From Pontixanthobacter aestiaquae (lineage in GTDB: Bacteria > Pseudomonadota > Alphaproteobacteria > Sphingomonadales > Sphingomonadaceae): 64,000 nucleotides of DNA. The position numbers and the translations under genes are program-made. The notes beneath the pieces were generated by a model. The model saw only the letters and a program-made list of their open reading frames with translations. It made no database searches and was not told where the DNA came from. Positions 18,831 through 27,788 of this stretch are shown here, in pieces. Where the stretch lies: positions 1,311,001-1,375,000 of the forward strand of contig NZ_WTYZ01000001.1 in assembly GCF_009827455.1 (NCBI RefSeq). Reading direction: 5' to 3'. Position 1 is the stretch's first letter, and the number at the start of each line of letters is the position of its first letter.

Positions 18831-19766
18831 TTAGGCAGTCAGACTGAGCCCGGTCTCTGCATCCAATCCGGCCATTAGATTGAGCGACTGAACCGCTGCG
18901 CCGCTTGCGCCTTTGCCGAGATTGTCGAGCTTGGCGATCAGGCGGACCTGTTCCCCCATGCCATCGAAGAATACGTGCAATTTCATGCCGTCCCATGGAG
19001 CAGCGTCTTTTCGGAGGAGGAGCTCGCTTTGGTCTGCCGCGAGCGGTCCGACTGTGACAATGGGTGAGCCGTCGTAGAACTCGCTCAATGCTTTGTGCAT
19101 CCGAACAGGGCCGGTGCCCGAACCCATCGCCGCGAGCGGGATCGGGACTTCGACAAACATCCCGCGATGCGCATCGACCACGGCGGGTGAGAACAGCGGG
19201 GCATGTTTAAGCCCCGAATAACGCTGCATCTCGCCCAAATGCTTGTGGCCCATCGAGAGACCGTATCCCCGCCAAGCAATCGTCCGGTCATCCGCAAACC
19301 GGTCGATCAGGGCGTTGCCGCCGCCGGAGAAGCCCGACACCGCATTGACGGAATAGGGCCAGTCGGCGGGCAGGTTTTTTGATCTGACCAGCGGCGCAAC
19401 AAGTGCGAGAAATCCGGTCGGGTAGCAGCCGGGATTGCTGACGCGTTTGGCATTCGCGACTTCTTCAGCACCAATTAGTTCCGGGAATCCGTACGTCCAG
19501 CCATCAGCCAAGCGGTGCGCGGTGGAGGCATCGATCACTTTGGTGCGGTCGTTGTCGATCAGCGACACGGATTCGCGCGCCGCAGCATCGGGCAGGCACA
19601 GAATTGCGACGTCGCAATCATTGAGTGCCTCGCGCCGGACTTCGGTATCTTTGCGCAGATCATCGGGCAGGGCGACGAGCGAAAACTCGCTTCGGCCTGA
19701 CAGCCGCTCGCGGATTTCCAGCCCGGTTGTTCCGGCCGCGCCGTCGATAAATACAGAAGTGGTCAT
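18831..19766 (-). CDS. argC: N-acetyl-gamma-glutamyl-phosphate reductase (type 2)
   Basis: 311 residues from ATG 19766. Rossmann motif IDGAAGTTGLEIRERL at the N terminus, catalytic Cys in VSNPGCYPTG, and the shorter length mark the type 2 form common in alphaproteobacteria. It reduces N-acetylglutamyl phosphate to the semialdehyde in arginine synthesis, in the cytoplasm. Its start overlaps the stop of the SH3-like gene by four bases. No clear terminator follows; a GGGCA-N5-TGCCC hairpin at 18810-18825 lacks a T-run. Confidence 0.93.
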   Translation of the reverse strand: MTTSVFIDGAAGTTGLEIRERLSGRSEFSLVALPDDLRKDTEVRREALNDCDVAILCLPDAAARESVSLIDNDRTKVIDASTAHRLADGWTYGFPELIGAEEVANAKRVSNPGCYPTGFLALVAPLVRSKNLPADWPYSVNAVSGFSGGGNALIDRFADDRTIAWRGYGLSMGHKHLGEMQRYSGLKHAPLFSPAVVDAHRGMFVEVPIPLAAMGSGTGPVRMHKALSEFYDGSPIVTVGPLAADQSELLLRKDAAPWDGMKLHVFFDGMGEQVRLIAKLDNLGKGASGAAVQSLNLMAGLDAETGLSLTA

Positions 19767-20113
19767 GCCGATTGCGGCGTGACAGAATCTTTCGGGATAT
19801 AGCCGGTCGGGCCATCCGCGCTCACGCAGCCCCAGCACCAGTCACCGGCAACATCAAGCACCTCGAAAGTCGATCCTGCATCGAGTGTGGCCAGAGTGTC
19901 GGACGTGGCATCGGCGCCCAGCTTCAGCTCCACTGCGTCACTTCCAACTGTATGAAATTGCGGGATCACATAATGCGGCACCAGATAGCGGTCTGCCAGC
20001 GCGATATGCGCGAGATCACCGCGCAGTGGCAACGTTCCGGGCGCGGGGCGCACCATTGGCCCTTTCAAGCCAAGGATACCCTTTGGCAGTCGGTATTGCG
20101 CTGCTTTGCTCAC
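19763..20113 (-). CDS. SH3-like domain protein
   Basis: 116 residues without signal peptide. The N-terminal half contains a PMVRPAPGTLPLRGDLAHIALADRY-type segment seen in sphingomonad proteins of this kind. The second half resembles a bacterial SH3 fold (TLATLDAGSTFEVLDVAGDW, then GPTGYIPKD). Function unknown; bacterial SH3 domains bind peptides or cell-wall ligands. It is translationally coupled to argC by a four-base overlap, but no link to arginine metabolism is evident. Confidence 0.65.
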   Translation of the reverse strand: MSKAAQYRLPKGILGLKGPMVRPAPGTLPLRGDLAHIALADRYLVPHYVIPQFHTVGSDAVELKLGADATSDTLATLDAGSTFEVLDVAGDWCWGCVSADGPTGYIPKDSVTPQSA

Positions 20114-20231
20114 AGTCTTTGCTTGTCCCTGTTTCTCGCCGTCTTCAAGCGGATTGGCGCGCTTATACTCGCCAAAACACTACAGGCAAGTTTCGGGGAG
20201 TATCCGCTTATGTGAACGCCAGCGCGTTGGT

Positions 20232-21617
20232 TTACCCGCCATAGCGCGCGCTGAGCATGTGGAATGCTGCGCGCAGGCCGTATGCAGCGCCGCCTTTCGG
20301 GCGGCCTGGCTTGGGGAAGGGGCGCCATGCAAAAGTGTCGAAATGCGCCCATTCGATGTCGTCACCGACAAACTTGTCGAGGAACAAGCCCGCGACGCTG
20401 GCCCCCGCATAGGGATTGGCGTGCGCGTTGCTCAGATCGGCGATTTCCGAATTGAGCCACTCGGCATAGCCAGCCGGAAGCGGCAGCCGCCAGAGTTCGT
20501 CATCATGCGCGCGGCCAGCAGCGATCAACTCGTCCGCCGTCTTATCCTGACGCGTCATCAGCGCCGGAAGATCGGGACCGAGCGCGACGCGCGCAGCGCC
20601 GGTGAGAGTCGCAAAGTCGATAATGAGTTCCGGATCGTCTTCGCTCGCGCGAGTGAGTGCATCACCGAGAATCAGGCGCCCTTCGGCATCGGTGTTGCCG
20701 ATCTCGACCGTAAGGCCCTTGCGCGTTTGCAGCACATCCCCGGGCCGGAAGGCATTGCTGGAAATGGCGTTTTCGACAGTGGGAACCAGCAGGTGCAGCC
20801 GCACTTTCAGGCCTGCGCCCATAATCAGATCAGCCAGCGCAATGGCATGTGCCGCGCCGCCCATATCCTTCTTCATCAGTTTCATACCGACAGCAGACTT
20901 GATATCAAGGCCGCCCGAATCGAAGCTGACGCCTTTGCCGACAATGGCGACGCGCGGGTGCTTCTCATCGCCCCATTCCATCTGGATCAGGCGCGGAGCG
21001 TGCGCCCGGGATGCCGCGCGGCCGACCGCGTGAATCATCGGATAATCGTTTTCCAACGTGTCACCCTTGGTGACTTTGATTTCGGCATTGTATTTCTTGG
21101 CGACGCGTTCTGCTTCGGCTTCAATCGCGGCTGGCCCCATATCTTCGGCAGGCGTGTTGACCATATCGCAGACCAGATTGACCGCTTCGGCTTCGGCAAT
21201 TGCGGCGTCGATATGCTTGGCTTGCTTGCTCAGCAGAATGCGCGGGCCGGGGGCGTCATCATTCTTCTTGTAGCGTACAAATGTATGCTGCGCAGTGACC
21301 CAGCCATGCATCGCGGCTTTCGGGTCGCCCGATGCCAAGCGGTACGTACCCTCCGGCAACGTCTCGGCCAGCTTGGCGAGGCAATAGCTGGACAGTTCCT
21401 CCGGATCGGTCACGCCGCCCACGGCAAACCAGCTTTCGCCATCGGGAACTATCCCGACCTGATATCCGCTTCCATCGAATTTTTGCGCTTTGAGGGCCGC
21501 GCGTTGGCCCGCTTTCAGCTCTTTCGCAAAGGCATCGAAGCCGTCTTTGTTGGTGAGATGGATGGCAACCGCATCTTGCCCGCGGTCGGCCTGGATCAGA
21601 TCTTCTTTTTTGCTCAT
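20232..21617 (-). CDS. Leucyl aminopeptidase family protein (M17)
   Basis: 461 residues. The C-terminal catalytic domain shows the M17 dizinc motifs VGKGVSFDSGGLDIK, KKDMGGAA and NTDAEGRLILGDAL, while the N-terminal domain is divergent. M17 enzymes remove N-terminal residues from peptides in the cytoplasm as hexamers. It is shorter than E. coli PepA (503) and its N domain differs, so I give no symbol. It is divergent from map, with 84 bases between the starts. Confidence 0.92.
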   Translation of the reverse strand: MSKKEDLIQADRGQDAVAIHLTNKDGFDAFAKELKAGQRAALKAQKFDGSGYQVGIVPDGESWFAVGGVTDPEELSSYCLAKLAETLPEGTYRLASGDPKAAMHGWVTAQHTFVRYKKNDDAPGPRILLSKQAKHIDAAIAEAEAVNLVCDMVNTPAEDMGPAAIEAEAERVAKKYNAEIKVTKGDTLENDYPMIHAVGRAASRAHAPRLIQMEWGDEKHPRVAIVGKGVSFDSGGLDIKSAVGMKLMKKDMGGAAHAIALADLIMGAGLKVRLHLLVPTVENAISSNAFRPGDVLQTRKGLTVEIGNTDAEGRLILGDALTRASEDDPELIIDFATLTGAARVALGPDLPALMTRQDKTADELIAAGRAHDDELWRLPLPAGYAEWLNSEIADLSNAHANPYAGASVAGLFLDKFVGDDIEWAHFDTFAWRPFPKPGRPKGGAAYGLRAAFHMLSARYGG

Positions 21618-21701
21618 CGCCGCTATGTAGCGATTGCGCGCGACGTGCCAAGGGCTGACTCAATACTCGCAATTTCGCGGCGCTATCGCTATGTGGGCGG
21701 C

Positions 21702-22529
21702 ATGACAGAATATCAGATGATCGAAGGCACAGAGACCGTCGTTCGCGACGGCACAATCAAGCTGCATGGACCCGCCGGTTTTGAAGGCATGCGCAAGGCT
21801 GGTCAATTGGCCGCGAGCATTCTCGACGAGATCGCGCCAATGGTGCAGCCGGGTGTGACCACAGCGGCGATTGACGACAAGATTCGGCAACTGATGCTGG
21901 ACGGTGGTTCGGTCCCTGCGACGCTTGGCTATCGCGGCTATACGCATAGCTGCTGCATCTCGATCAACCATGTGATCTGTCACGGTATTCCGAGCGACAA
22001 GAAGCTCAAGGATGGCGATATCGTCAATATCGATGTGACGCCGCTGCTTGATGGCTGGCACGGCGATACAAGCCGTATGTATTATGTCGGTGATGTGCCG
22101 TTGAAAGCGCGCAAACTGGTCGATGTCACCTATGAGTGCCTGATGCTGGGCATCGAGCAAGCACGGCCGGGTAATCGCTTAGGTGATATCGGCGCAGCAA
22201 TTCTGGAGCACGCGCAAAAGCACCGCTACGGCGTGGTCCGCGAATTTTGCGGACATGGGCTGGGCCGTCTGTTCCATGATGCGCCTGAAGTCGTTCATGC
22301 GGCTAAAGCAGGCACTGGCCCGGAGCTAAAGCCGGGCATGTTCTTCACCATCGAACCGATGATCAATATCGGTAAACCATGGGGCAAAATGCTCGCGGAT
22401 GGTTGGACCGCAGTGACACGCGATAAATCGCTATCCGCACAGTTCGAACACTCCCTGGCGATTACTGAAACCGGGAACGAGATATTTACGACCAGTCCCA
22501 AGGGACTGCATCAGCCGCCTTATTCTTAG
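21702..22529 (+). CDS. map: Methionine aminopeptidase, type I
   Basis: 275 residues from ATG 21702. The frame is open for another 532 codons upstream, but that is antisense to the M17 gene and not family sequence. Substrate and metal motifs are present: SCCISINHVICHGIP, DIVNIDVTPLLDGWHGDTSRM, the metal His in REFCGHGLG, and FTIEPMIN. The enzyme removes the initiator Met during translation. The N-terminal extension of about 20 residues is longer than in E. coli Map. Confidence 0.95.
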   Translation: MTEYQMIEGTETVVRDGTIKLHGPAGFEGMRKAGQLAASILDEIAPMVQPGVTTAAIDDKIRQLMLDGGSVPATLGYRGYTHSCCISINHVICHGIPSDKKLKDGDIVNIDVTPLLDGWHGDTSRMYYVGDVPLKARKLVDVTYECLMLGIEQARPGNRLGDIGAAILEHAQKHRYGVVREFCGHGLGRLFHDAPEVVHAAKAGTGPELKPGMFFTIEPMINIGKPWGKMLADGWTAVTRDKSLSAQFEHSLAITETGNEIFTTSPKGLHQPPYS

Positions 22530-22538
22530 GTCAACGCT

Positions 22539-23123
22539 CTAATCCGTTGGCGTGAACCAAGGCAGGTATTCGGATAGCAAGTCCCGCTTTCTCTGTTCAC
22601 GTGCCGTCAGTCCTAACCGCTCTTGATCAACTGCGCATCGGTAATCCATCGGGTAGGACAGCTTAAACTCCTTTTGCTCAAAGGCAAAAACTGTGTCTTT
22701 GCTGCTGTCCAGAGTACCCTCGCTGTTCAAGGTGGCGAGGCTAAGCCCCTTCTGTGAATACAATTCAGTTTTCAGTGTTATAGTCATCGACTCTACGGTC
22801 TTATTCTCATCCAGAAAAACCGATCCCCTGGCGCGACGGTGCGCTGAAGCACTATCCGATTGTACGACGGCCTTGCCACCAAAATCAAACAAAGTACCCT
22901 CAAATGGATCGTCGATAAATCCACTGACCCGGATCTCGCGGACAGGTGAAGGAACTGAGGAAATGAGCGGGCTTTGTTGGTTGTCTAACGCGGTCATTTC
23001 GCAGGCTAAATTCGGTTCTGGCGCCTCATCGAACATGCTCTCGACAAAAAACGTCACCGCCATAACGCAAGTAACACCGACGATTATCAACGCAGCTTTT
23101 TTCTGCTCTTCTGAAATCTCCAT
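22539..23123 (-). CDS. Hypothetical membrane-anchored protein
   Basis: 194 residues from ATG 23123, placed seven bases after GGGAGGGG; a GTG at 23129 overlaps the ccmB stop. One membrane segment near the N terminus (about residues 10-26), then a polar domain with paired cysteines (LACEMTAL near residue 40 and YRCAVDQ near residue 159) suggesting a periplasmic disulfide. It has more Ser, Thr, Lys and Asn codons and lower GC than its neighbours, a mild sign of acquisition. No family recognised. Confidence 0.6.
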   Translation of the reverse strand: MEISEEQKKAALIIVGVTCVMAVTFFVESMFDEAPEPNLACEMTALDNQQSPLISSVPSPVREIRVSGFIDDPFEGTLFDFGGKAVVQSDSASAHRRARGSVFLDENKTVESMTITLKTELYSQKGLSLATLNSEGTLDSSKDTVFAFEQKEFKLSYPMDYRCAVDQERLGLTAREQRKRDLLSEYLPWFTPTD

Positions 23124-23125
23124 GT

Positions 23126-23779
23126 TCACCCCTCCCGAGCTGCCCTGATCGCGGCACCGCCGGCAAATGGCGCTATTGCCACCAGCAACAGGCTAAACGC
23201 ACCGGCGTAGGCGATTCCGCTCATGTCTGCGCGGGCGAGGCTGCCTGCGCCGAAGATCAGGATGGGCACGGCGAGTGGGATGAGCATTAGGCCTGACAGC
23301 GCGGCGCCTCCGCGCAAGCCAGCGGTAAGCGCGGCGATCATCACTCCGATAGCGGCCAGGCCGGGGGTGCCAGCGAGCAGGCCTAGCAGAATCAAACGGA
23401 CCGTTTCGCCTTCCAACCCGAGCAATGCCGCGGCCGGCAATGTTGCGATCAACAGGAGCGGTGCGAAACTGAGCCAATGGGCGAGAACGCGGATGGCCAC
23501 GACCATCTCTTCAGAAATGCCGCGCAGTGCCAATTGGTCGAACACACCCAGTTCCAGATCGGGCGCGATCAGCCGGTCCAGCGGGAGGATTGCAGCGAGC
23601 AAGGCAGCGATCCAAATCACCCCTCCGCCAGTTCGTGCGAGCAGCGGTGCGTCGGGGCCAACAGCAAAGGGATACAGTATCGCTACCGCCACAAAGAACA
23701 GCAGCGGTAACATCGTACCACCCCGGTTCCCGCCGGGCAGAAGCATCTGCAAATCGCGCAGGAGGAGCTTGCCGATCAT
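23126..23779 (-). CDS. ccmB: Cytochrome c maturation heme exporter subunit CcmB
   Basis: 217 residues from ATG 23779; longer reading would run into ccmA. Six membrane segments and the family's N-terminal KLLLRDLQMLL and PLLFFVAVAILYPFAVGPD region. With CcmA it forms the ABC transporter that drives release of heme-loaded CcmE during cytochrome c maturation (system I). It overlaps ccmA by four bases. ccmC and ccmD do not follow it in the window. Confidence 0.9.
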   Translation of the reverse strand: MIGKLLLRDLQMLLPGGNRGGTMLPLLFFVAVAILYPFAVGPDAPLLARTGGGVIWIAALLAAILPLDRLIAPDLELGVFDQLALRGISEEMVVAIRVLAHWLSFAPLLLIATLPAAALLGLEGETVRLILLGLLAGTPGLAAIGVMIAALTAGLRGGAALSGLMLIPLAVPILIFGAGSLARADMSGIAYAGAFSLLLVAIAPFAGGAAIRAAREG

Positions 23780-24360
23780 GCAGCGTAGTCTTTCAAGGCA
23801 AGCGTCTTGGCGTTTTGCAAATTTATGGACTGGTGGGACGCTGCAACGCATATCCCGCCTCCGCCACAATGAAGCGCGATGAGTGCTTCGACCTTCGCGA
23901 TTCCGTCCGCGTCGAGGCCGTTGAGAGGCTCGTCGAGCAACCAGATGTCGGTTCCCTGATTGAGTAGCCGAACGAAGGCCGCGCGCTTACACTGACCAGT
24001 CGAAAGATAGCGGAAAGGGACGTCGAGTAGGGTGTCCATCCCCATCACCGCGCAATTCTGCTGAATGTTGGTGCAGCCGTCTAACCCCCCCCAGAAATGC
24101 AATGCGCTTTCCAAACGCAATTGCGGATCAAGCGCTGGCTTCTCGTCGACCAAACCAAGTGTCCCGCTGTGTTCAACACTGCCATCAAACTGACGCAGCA
24201 GCCCGGCCAATATCCGCATCAGGCTCGTTTTGCCGATGCCGTTATTGCCTGTAATGTGGAGTGCTTCGCTTGCTTTCAATTCCAATCCCAGGCCGCGAAA
24301 CAGCACGCGGTCGCCTCTTCGGCAGGCGAGATTGGTGGCGGAAAGGCTGCAGGCTTGCAT
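23776..24360 (-). CDS. ccmA: Cytochrome c maturation ABC ATPase CcmA
   Basis: 194 residues. ABC ATPase with Walker A GNNGIGKTSL (near residue 39), signature LSTGQCKRAAFVRLL and Walker B IWLLDEPLNGLD. The short length and the pairing with ccmB identify CcmA. It supplies ATP hydrolysis for heme delivery to apocytochromes at the inner membrane. First gene of the pair, divergent from phhB with 52 bases between. Confidence 0.92.
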   Translation of the reverse strand: MQACSLSATNLACRRGDRVLFRGLGLELKASEALHITGNNGIGKTSLMRILAGLLRQFDGSVEHSGTLGLVDEKPALDPQLRLESALHFWGGLDGCTNIQQNCAVMGMDTLLDVPFRYLSTGQCKRAAFVRLLNQGTDIWLLDEPLNGLDADGIAKVEALIALHCGGGGICVAASHQSINLQNAKTLALKDYAA

Positions 24361-24412
24361 GGCGGTGCGCGATAGGGGAAAGGTCGCTCCCTAACAAGTT
24401 AAGGAGTATGCC

Positions 24413-24715
24413 ATGAGCGTCGAGAGACTAACCCAAGCCGAGATAGAGGCAGCATTAGCCGACCTGCCCGAATGGGCTCCAGCGCGCGATGGCACCGCGA
24501 TTGAGCGGCATTTGAAATTCGACGATTTTGTTGAGGCATTCGGCGTTATGACCAGCATCGCGATTCTTGCCGAAAAGCACGATCACCACCCAGAATGGTT
24601 CAACGTTTATAACCGCGTCGAAATCACTCTCACCACGCATGACGTTCCGGGCGACGGCAATGGTCTGTCAGCGCGCGATGTGAAACTGGCGAAAGCGATT
24701 GACGCGTTCGTTTAG
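24413..24715 (+). CDS. phhB: Pterin-4a-carbinolamine dehydratase
   Basis: 100 residues, the family length. The motif [14 protein letters not shown] contains the His residues of the active site. The enzyme dehydrates 4a-hydroxytetrahydrobiopterin in recycling of the aromatic hydroxylase cofactor and may also act in molybdopterin-related chemistry. An AAGGAGT site precedes ATG. No phenylalanine hydroxylase gene is adjacent. It is convergent with the SDR gene. Confidence 0.9.
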   Translation: MSVERLTQAEIEAALADLPEWAPARDGTAIERHLKFDDFVEAFGVMTSIAILAEKHDHHPEWFNVYNRVEITLTTHDVPGDGNGLSARDVKLAKAIDAFV

Positions 24716-24733
24716 CGCCGACCAGCGCCTCTT

Positions 24734-25540
24734 CTAGCGGCCCAGAGGCTGGGTGGTTTGCCGCACCATTTTGCGCAAGCGGCCCGGCATCCAACGCGCG
24801 GCAAAGCCGATGCGTTTGGCTGACTTGCCGACCAGCGTGTGCAGCTTTTCGCCATGCACAGCTTCCCAAGCTGCTTCGGCGACTTCTTCAACCGGCGTGA
24901 TTTCTAGACCGGCCTGCTTGACCGTCTCGCGGATCGCTTCGTTAGTGCCCGCATTTGGCGCGTGTTCGAGCAGCGGAGTGTCGATGAAGCTAGGCATCAG
25001 CGAACGAACTTTGATCCCGAATTCATCCCACTCCGCATCAAGCGACTCCGTAATCGCGCGCACGCCGAACTTGGTCGCTGAGTAAACCGACGCGCCGCCA
25101 GTTCCGTATATGCCCGCCGCGCTGGCGGTGTTGAGCAGGCACGAACCCGGCGCGGTCTTTTGCAGATAGGGCAGGGCGGCCTGCGCGCCGAACAGCACGC
25201 CTTTCAGATTGATATCGAGGCAGCGCTCGATCTCGTCGACCGAGTTCTCGCTGAGCGATCCGCCGATGGGGATACCGGCATTGTTGAACAACACGTCCAC
25301 ACGGCCGCCAGATGCGTCAACGAATGCCTCCAGCGCCGTGTCCCAAGCAGCGCGATCACGCACATCAAATTTGTGGCTGAACGAAGCGCCATCGGGAATG
25401 AGTGCTGCGGTGCCTTTCATGCCCTCGCTATCAATATCGCCAAGGCCGACAAACCAGCCGCGTGCGCCGAAATATTGCGCAACCGCACGGCCAATCCCTG
25501 ACCCACCGCCCGTAATGAAAATCGCCTGATGATCGCTCAC
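24734..25540 (-). CDS. Short-chain dehydrogenase/reductase
   Basis: 268 residues, GTG start with an AGGAG site. Cofactor motif TGGGSGIGRAVAQYF, NNAG motif FNNAGIPIGG, and catalytic YSATK (Tyr/Lys) with Ser in NTASAAG are intact. A typical classical SDR with a C-terminal basic tail (ARWMPGRLRKMVRQ). Substrate not predictable. A dispersed hairpin repeat separates it from the S9 peptidase gene upstream. Confidence 0.88.
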   Translation of the reverse strand: MSDHQAIFITGGGSGIGRAVAQYFGARGWFVGLGDIDSEGMKGTAALIPDGASFSHKFDVRDRAAWDTALEAFVDASGGRVDVLFNNAGIPIGGSLSENSVDEIERCLDINLKGVLFGAQAALPYLQKTAPGSCLLNTASAAGIYGTGGASVYSATKFGVRAITESLDAEWDEFGIKVRSLMPSFIDTPLLEHAPNAGTNEAIRETVKQAGLEITPVEEVAEAAWEAVHGEKLHTLVGKSAKRIGFAARWMPGRLRKMVRQTTQPLGR

Positions 25541-25603
25541 GCATAATCTCCTGATTCTTGGAGGGCGTAGCGGTTGGAGACTAGCTTGTCAGCCAAACTC
25601 TAC

Positions 25604-25686
25604 CGTCATTGCGAGGAGCGAAGCGACGCGGCAATCCAGAGCTAGCGCTTTACACTCTGGATTGCCGCGCTTCGCTCGCAATGACG
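25604..25686. repeat. Dispersed palindromic repeat (REP-like hairpin)
   Basis: Two arms, 25604-25641 and 25655-25686, form a long imperfect stem. The left arm starts CGTCATTGCGAGGAGCGAAG and the right arm ends TTCGCTCGCAATGACG; each carries the GGCAATCC/GGATTGCC core. The left arm has two small insertions that make bulges. This sequence type is scattered between genes in many bacterial genomes and gives spurious short reading frames. Here it sits between the S9 peptidase stop and the SDR start, both on the minus strand, and may stabilise or end the transcript. Confidence 0.8.
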
Positions 25687-25695
25687 TGGCGAACA

Positions 25696-27633
25696 TCAAT
25701 CACGCAATGCTTCGCTCAAGCCTTTCACATGCTCTGCGCCTTCGACCAACTCGGCAGTCGAGCCGGATACCGTATACCCGATTGGCTCCGACCTGCCGCC
25801 GAGCCACTCGGCAAGAAAGTTTTCGGTCACTGCATTGAAGGCGATATTGTTGGCGGGATTGGCGAAGCCGTGGCCTTCATCAGGGTAGAGGACATAGGTC
25901 ACCGGAATGCCTTTTTCCTTCATCGCGCCGACAATTTGATCGCTCTCTGCCTGATTGACGCGGGGATCGTTTGCGCCCTGGCCGATCAGCAGCGGTTTCA
26001 CGATATTGCCTGCGGAATTGAGCGGGCTGCGCTCTTTCAGCATTGCAAGGCCTTCGGGCGTATTCGGATTGCCCATCCGCTCGTGGAACTGTGCGATCAT
26101 CGGCTCCCAATATGGCGGGATAGTCGCAAGCAATGTTTCGAGGTTTGACGGGCCGACGATGTCCACACCGCAGGCAAAGACATCGGGTGTGAAGGTCAAT
26201 CCGGCGAGCGTCGCATAGCCGCCATAGGACCCGCCCATGATCGCGACTTTGTCTGCCTGCGCGATACCTTCATCGACTGCCCATTTGACTGCATCGATCA
26301 GATCATCATGCATTCTTTTGCCCCATTCGAGGTCTGCGGCAGAGATGAAATCCTTGCCGAAGCCGGTGGAGCCGCGGAAGTTCACGCTCAGCACCGCATA
26401 ACCGCGATTGGCGAGCCATTGGTGATAGGAATTAAACCCGTAATCATCGCGCGCCCATGGGCCGCCATGAACCAGCAGCACCATCGGAACAGGACTATCT
26501 GCGCCTGCCGGGACGGTGAGATAAGAGGGCAGGGTGAGACCATCGCGCGCTTTGATTTCCAGCGTCTGCATCGGCTGCAATGGCGCGCCGACCAATTCTG
26601 GCCGTCCGGTATAGAAATCGGTTAGCGTCTGCGCCTCACGATCATAGATATAGGTCTGCGCTGGCGCGGTAAGCGGATCGTTCCAGACGATCCATTTGGT
26701 GTCATCTTCGGTCCGGCTGGAGACGCCGAAATCACCATCCAATTGCTTACCAAGCCAGTCGAGCGATGCGCCGATGTCCGGATCAATCGCGGTCCACTCG
26801 GTTGTCAGGTAAGTGAAGGAATAGGCCTGCACTTCGCCGGTTTTCGGATGGCCCATCACGCCGCCAATATCGGCCTTGTCATTCTCGGCGATCAGCGTGC
26901 GTTCGCCGGTCTCGACATTCTGCGCAAAGAGCGCCGCCGTGTTGCGATCGCGGCTATCGATCCAGTACATGATCGAGCCGTCCGTCGTGAAGCCAGCGGG
27001 CTGGGTGGTCAGCGAGTCTTCCAGCCCGGTGCTGTCGCTTGGCTCTTCGGCAATTTCGCCGTCAATGATTGGGAAGAAGTCCATCCCGCCCGCCGCATTG
27101 GGCGCGACCGCCAGCCGCAACTCCAGATTATCGTCAGCCATAAACCCGGCATAGGCGTCATTCTGTTGAACCAGCGTCAGTTCGCCCGAATTGAGATCAA
27201 GCAAATAGGCATCATGGAGCCGCGCATCGCGGTTGTTGAGGCCGATCAGGATTTTGTCGCGGATGGTCTCGGACGATCCAATCATATCGACGCGCGTGTT
27301 TTCAAAATCGGTCAGTGTGCGCTCTTTGCCAGTGACGATGTCGATGCCGTAAAGCAGGAAATTCTCGTCGCCGCCTTTGTCCTGGATGTAGAGCAGACTC
27401 TGTGCATCGGGTGCCCAGAAATATTGCTGGATCGGGCGTTCGGTCGCTGCCGTCATTGCTTTGCCAGCGGTGGGATCACCTACCGGTGCCATCCACACAT
27501 TCAGCACACCGTCGAGAGGCGCCAGCCAACTCAGCCATTTGCCGTCGGGACTGATTTGCCCGCCTGCCTTGGTCGGATTGCCGAACAGGTGCTCGCGCGG
27601 GATCAGTGGAGTCGTGTCGGCGGGAATGGTCAT
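25696..27633 (-). CDS. S9 family prolyl oligopeptidase-like peptidase
   Basis: 645 residues from ATG 27633, where family-like sequence starts (LIPREHLFGNPTKAGGQISPDG region); an in-frame ATG at 27735 adds 34 unlikely residues. A beta-propeller N-terminal part (about 20-370) precedes the alpha/beta-hydrolase domain with nucleophile GGSYGGYATL, the Asp in GANDPRVNQAES and His in DEGHGFA. These enzymes cut short peptides after Pro or other residues. No signal peptide is obvious with this start. Confidence 0.9.
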   Translation of the reverse strand: MTIPADTTPLIPREHLFGNPTKAGGQISPDGKWLSWLAPLDGVLNVWMAPVGDPTAGKAMTAATERPIQQYFWAPDAQSLLYIQDKGGDENFLLYGIDIVTGKERTLTDFENTRVDMIGSSETIRDKILIGLNNRDARLHDAYLLDLNSGELTLVQQNDAYAGFMADDNLELRLAVAPNAAGGMDFFPIIDGEIAEEPSDSTGLEDSLTTQPAGFTTDGSIMYWIDSRDRNTAALFAQNVETGERTLIAENDKADIGGVMGHPKTGEVQAYSFTYLTTEWTAIDPDIGASLDWLGKQLDGDFGVSSRTEDDTKWIVWNDPLTAPAQTYIYDREAQTLTDFYTGRPELVGAPLQPMQTLEIKARDGLTLPSYLTVPAGADSPVPMVLLVHGGPWARDDYGFNSYHQWLANRGYAVLSVNFRGSTGFGKDFISAADLEWGKRMHDDLIDAVKWAVDEGIAQADKVAIMGGSYGGYATLAGLTFTPDVFACGVDIVGPSNLETLLATIPPYWEPMIAQFHERMGNPNTPEGLAMLKERSPLNSAGNIVKPLLIGQGANDPRVNQAESDQIVGAMKEKGIPVTYVLYPDEGHGFANPANNIAFNAVTENFLAEWLGGRSEPIGYTVSGSTAELVEGAEHVKGLSEALRD

Positions 27634-27788
27634 GGGGGACGGGGCTTTCTGCTGTGGGTCTTGTGTCTCAAATAGGACGCCAGATAGAATAGTGAACACC
27701 GCACTGTGGTGAAAAGCTCGAACGCAGCAAACCATGTTGCGCTTGCTTGGCCGCTTAACTAGGCTGTCGTCGACACAAAGGGGACATC

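Noticed and set aside
20106..21701. A long open frame, 532 codons, in front of map and in its frame
   Set aside because: It lies antisense to the well-supported M17 aminopeptidase gene, has no domain character, and map homologues start near 21702.
25609..26148. Plus-strand frame starting in the hairpin repeat
   Set aside because: Its first part is a known type of artefact produced by this palindromic repeat, and the rest is antisense to the S9 peptidase.
27634..27735. Longer N terminus for the S9 peptidase
   Set aside because: The extra 34 residues lack a signal peptide or family match and would overlap the likely promoter of the divergent micro-gene.
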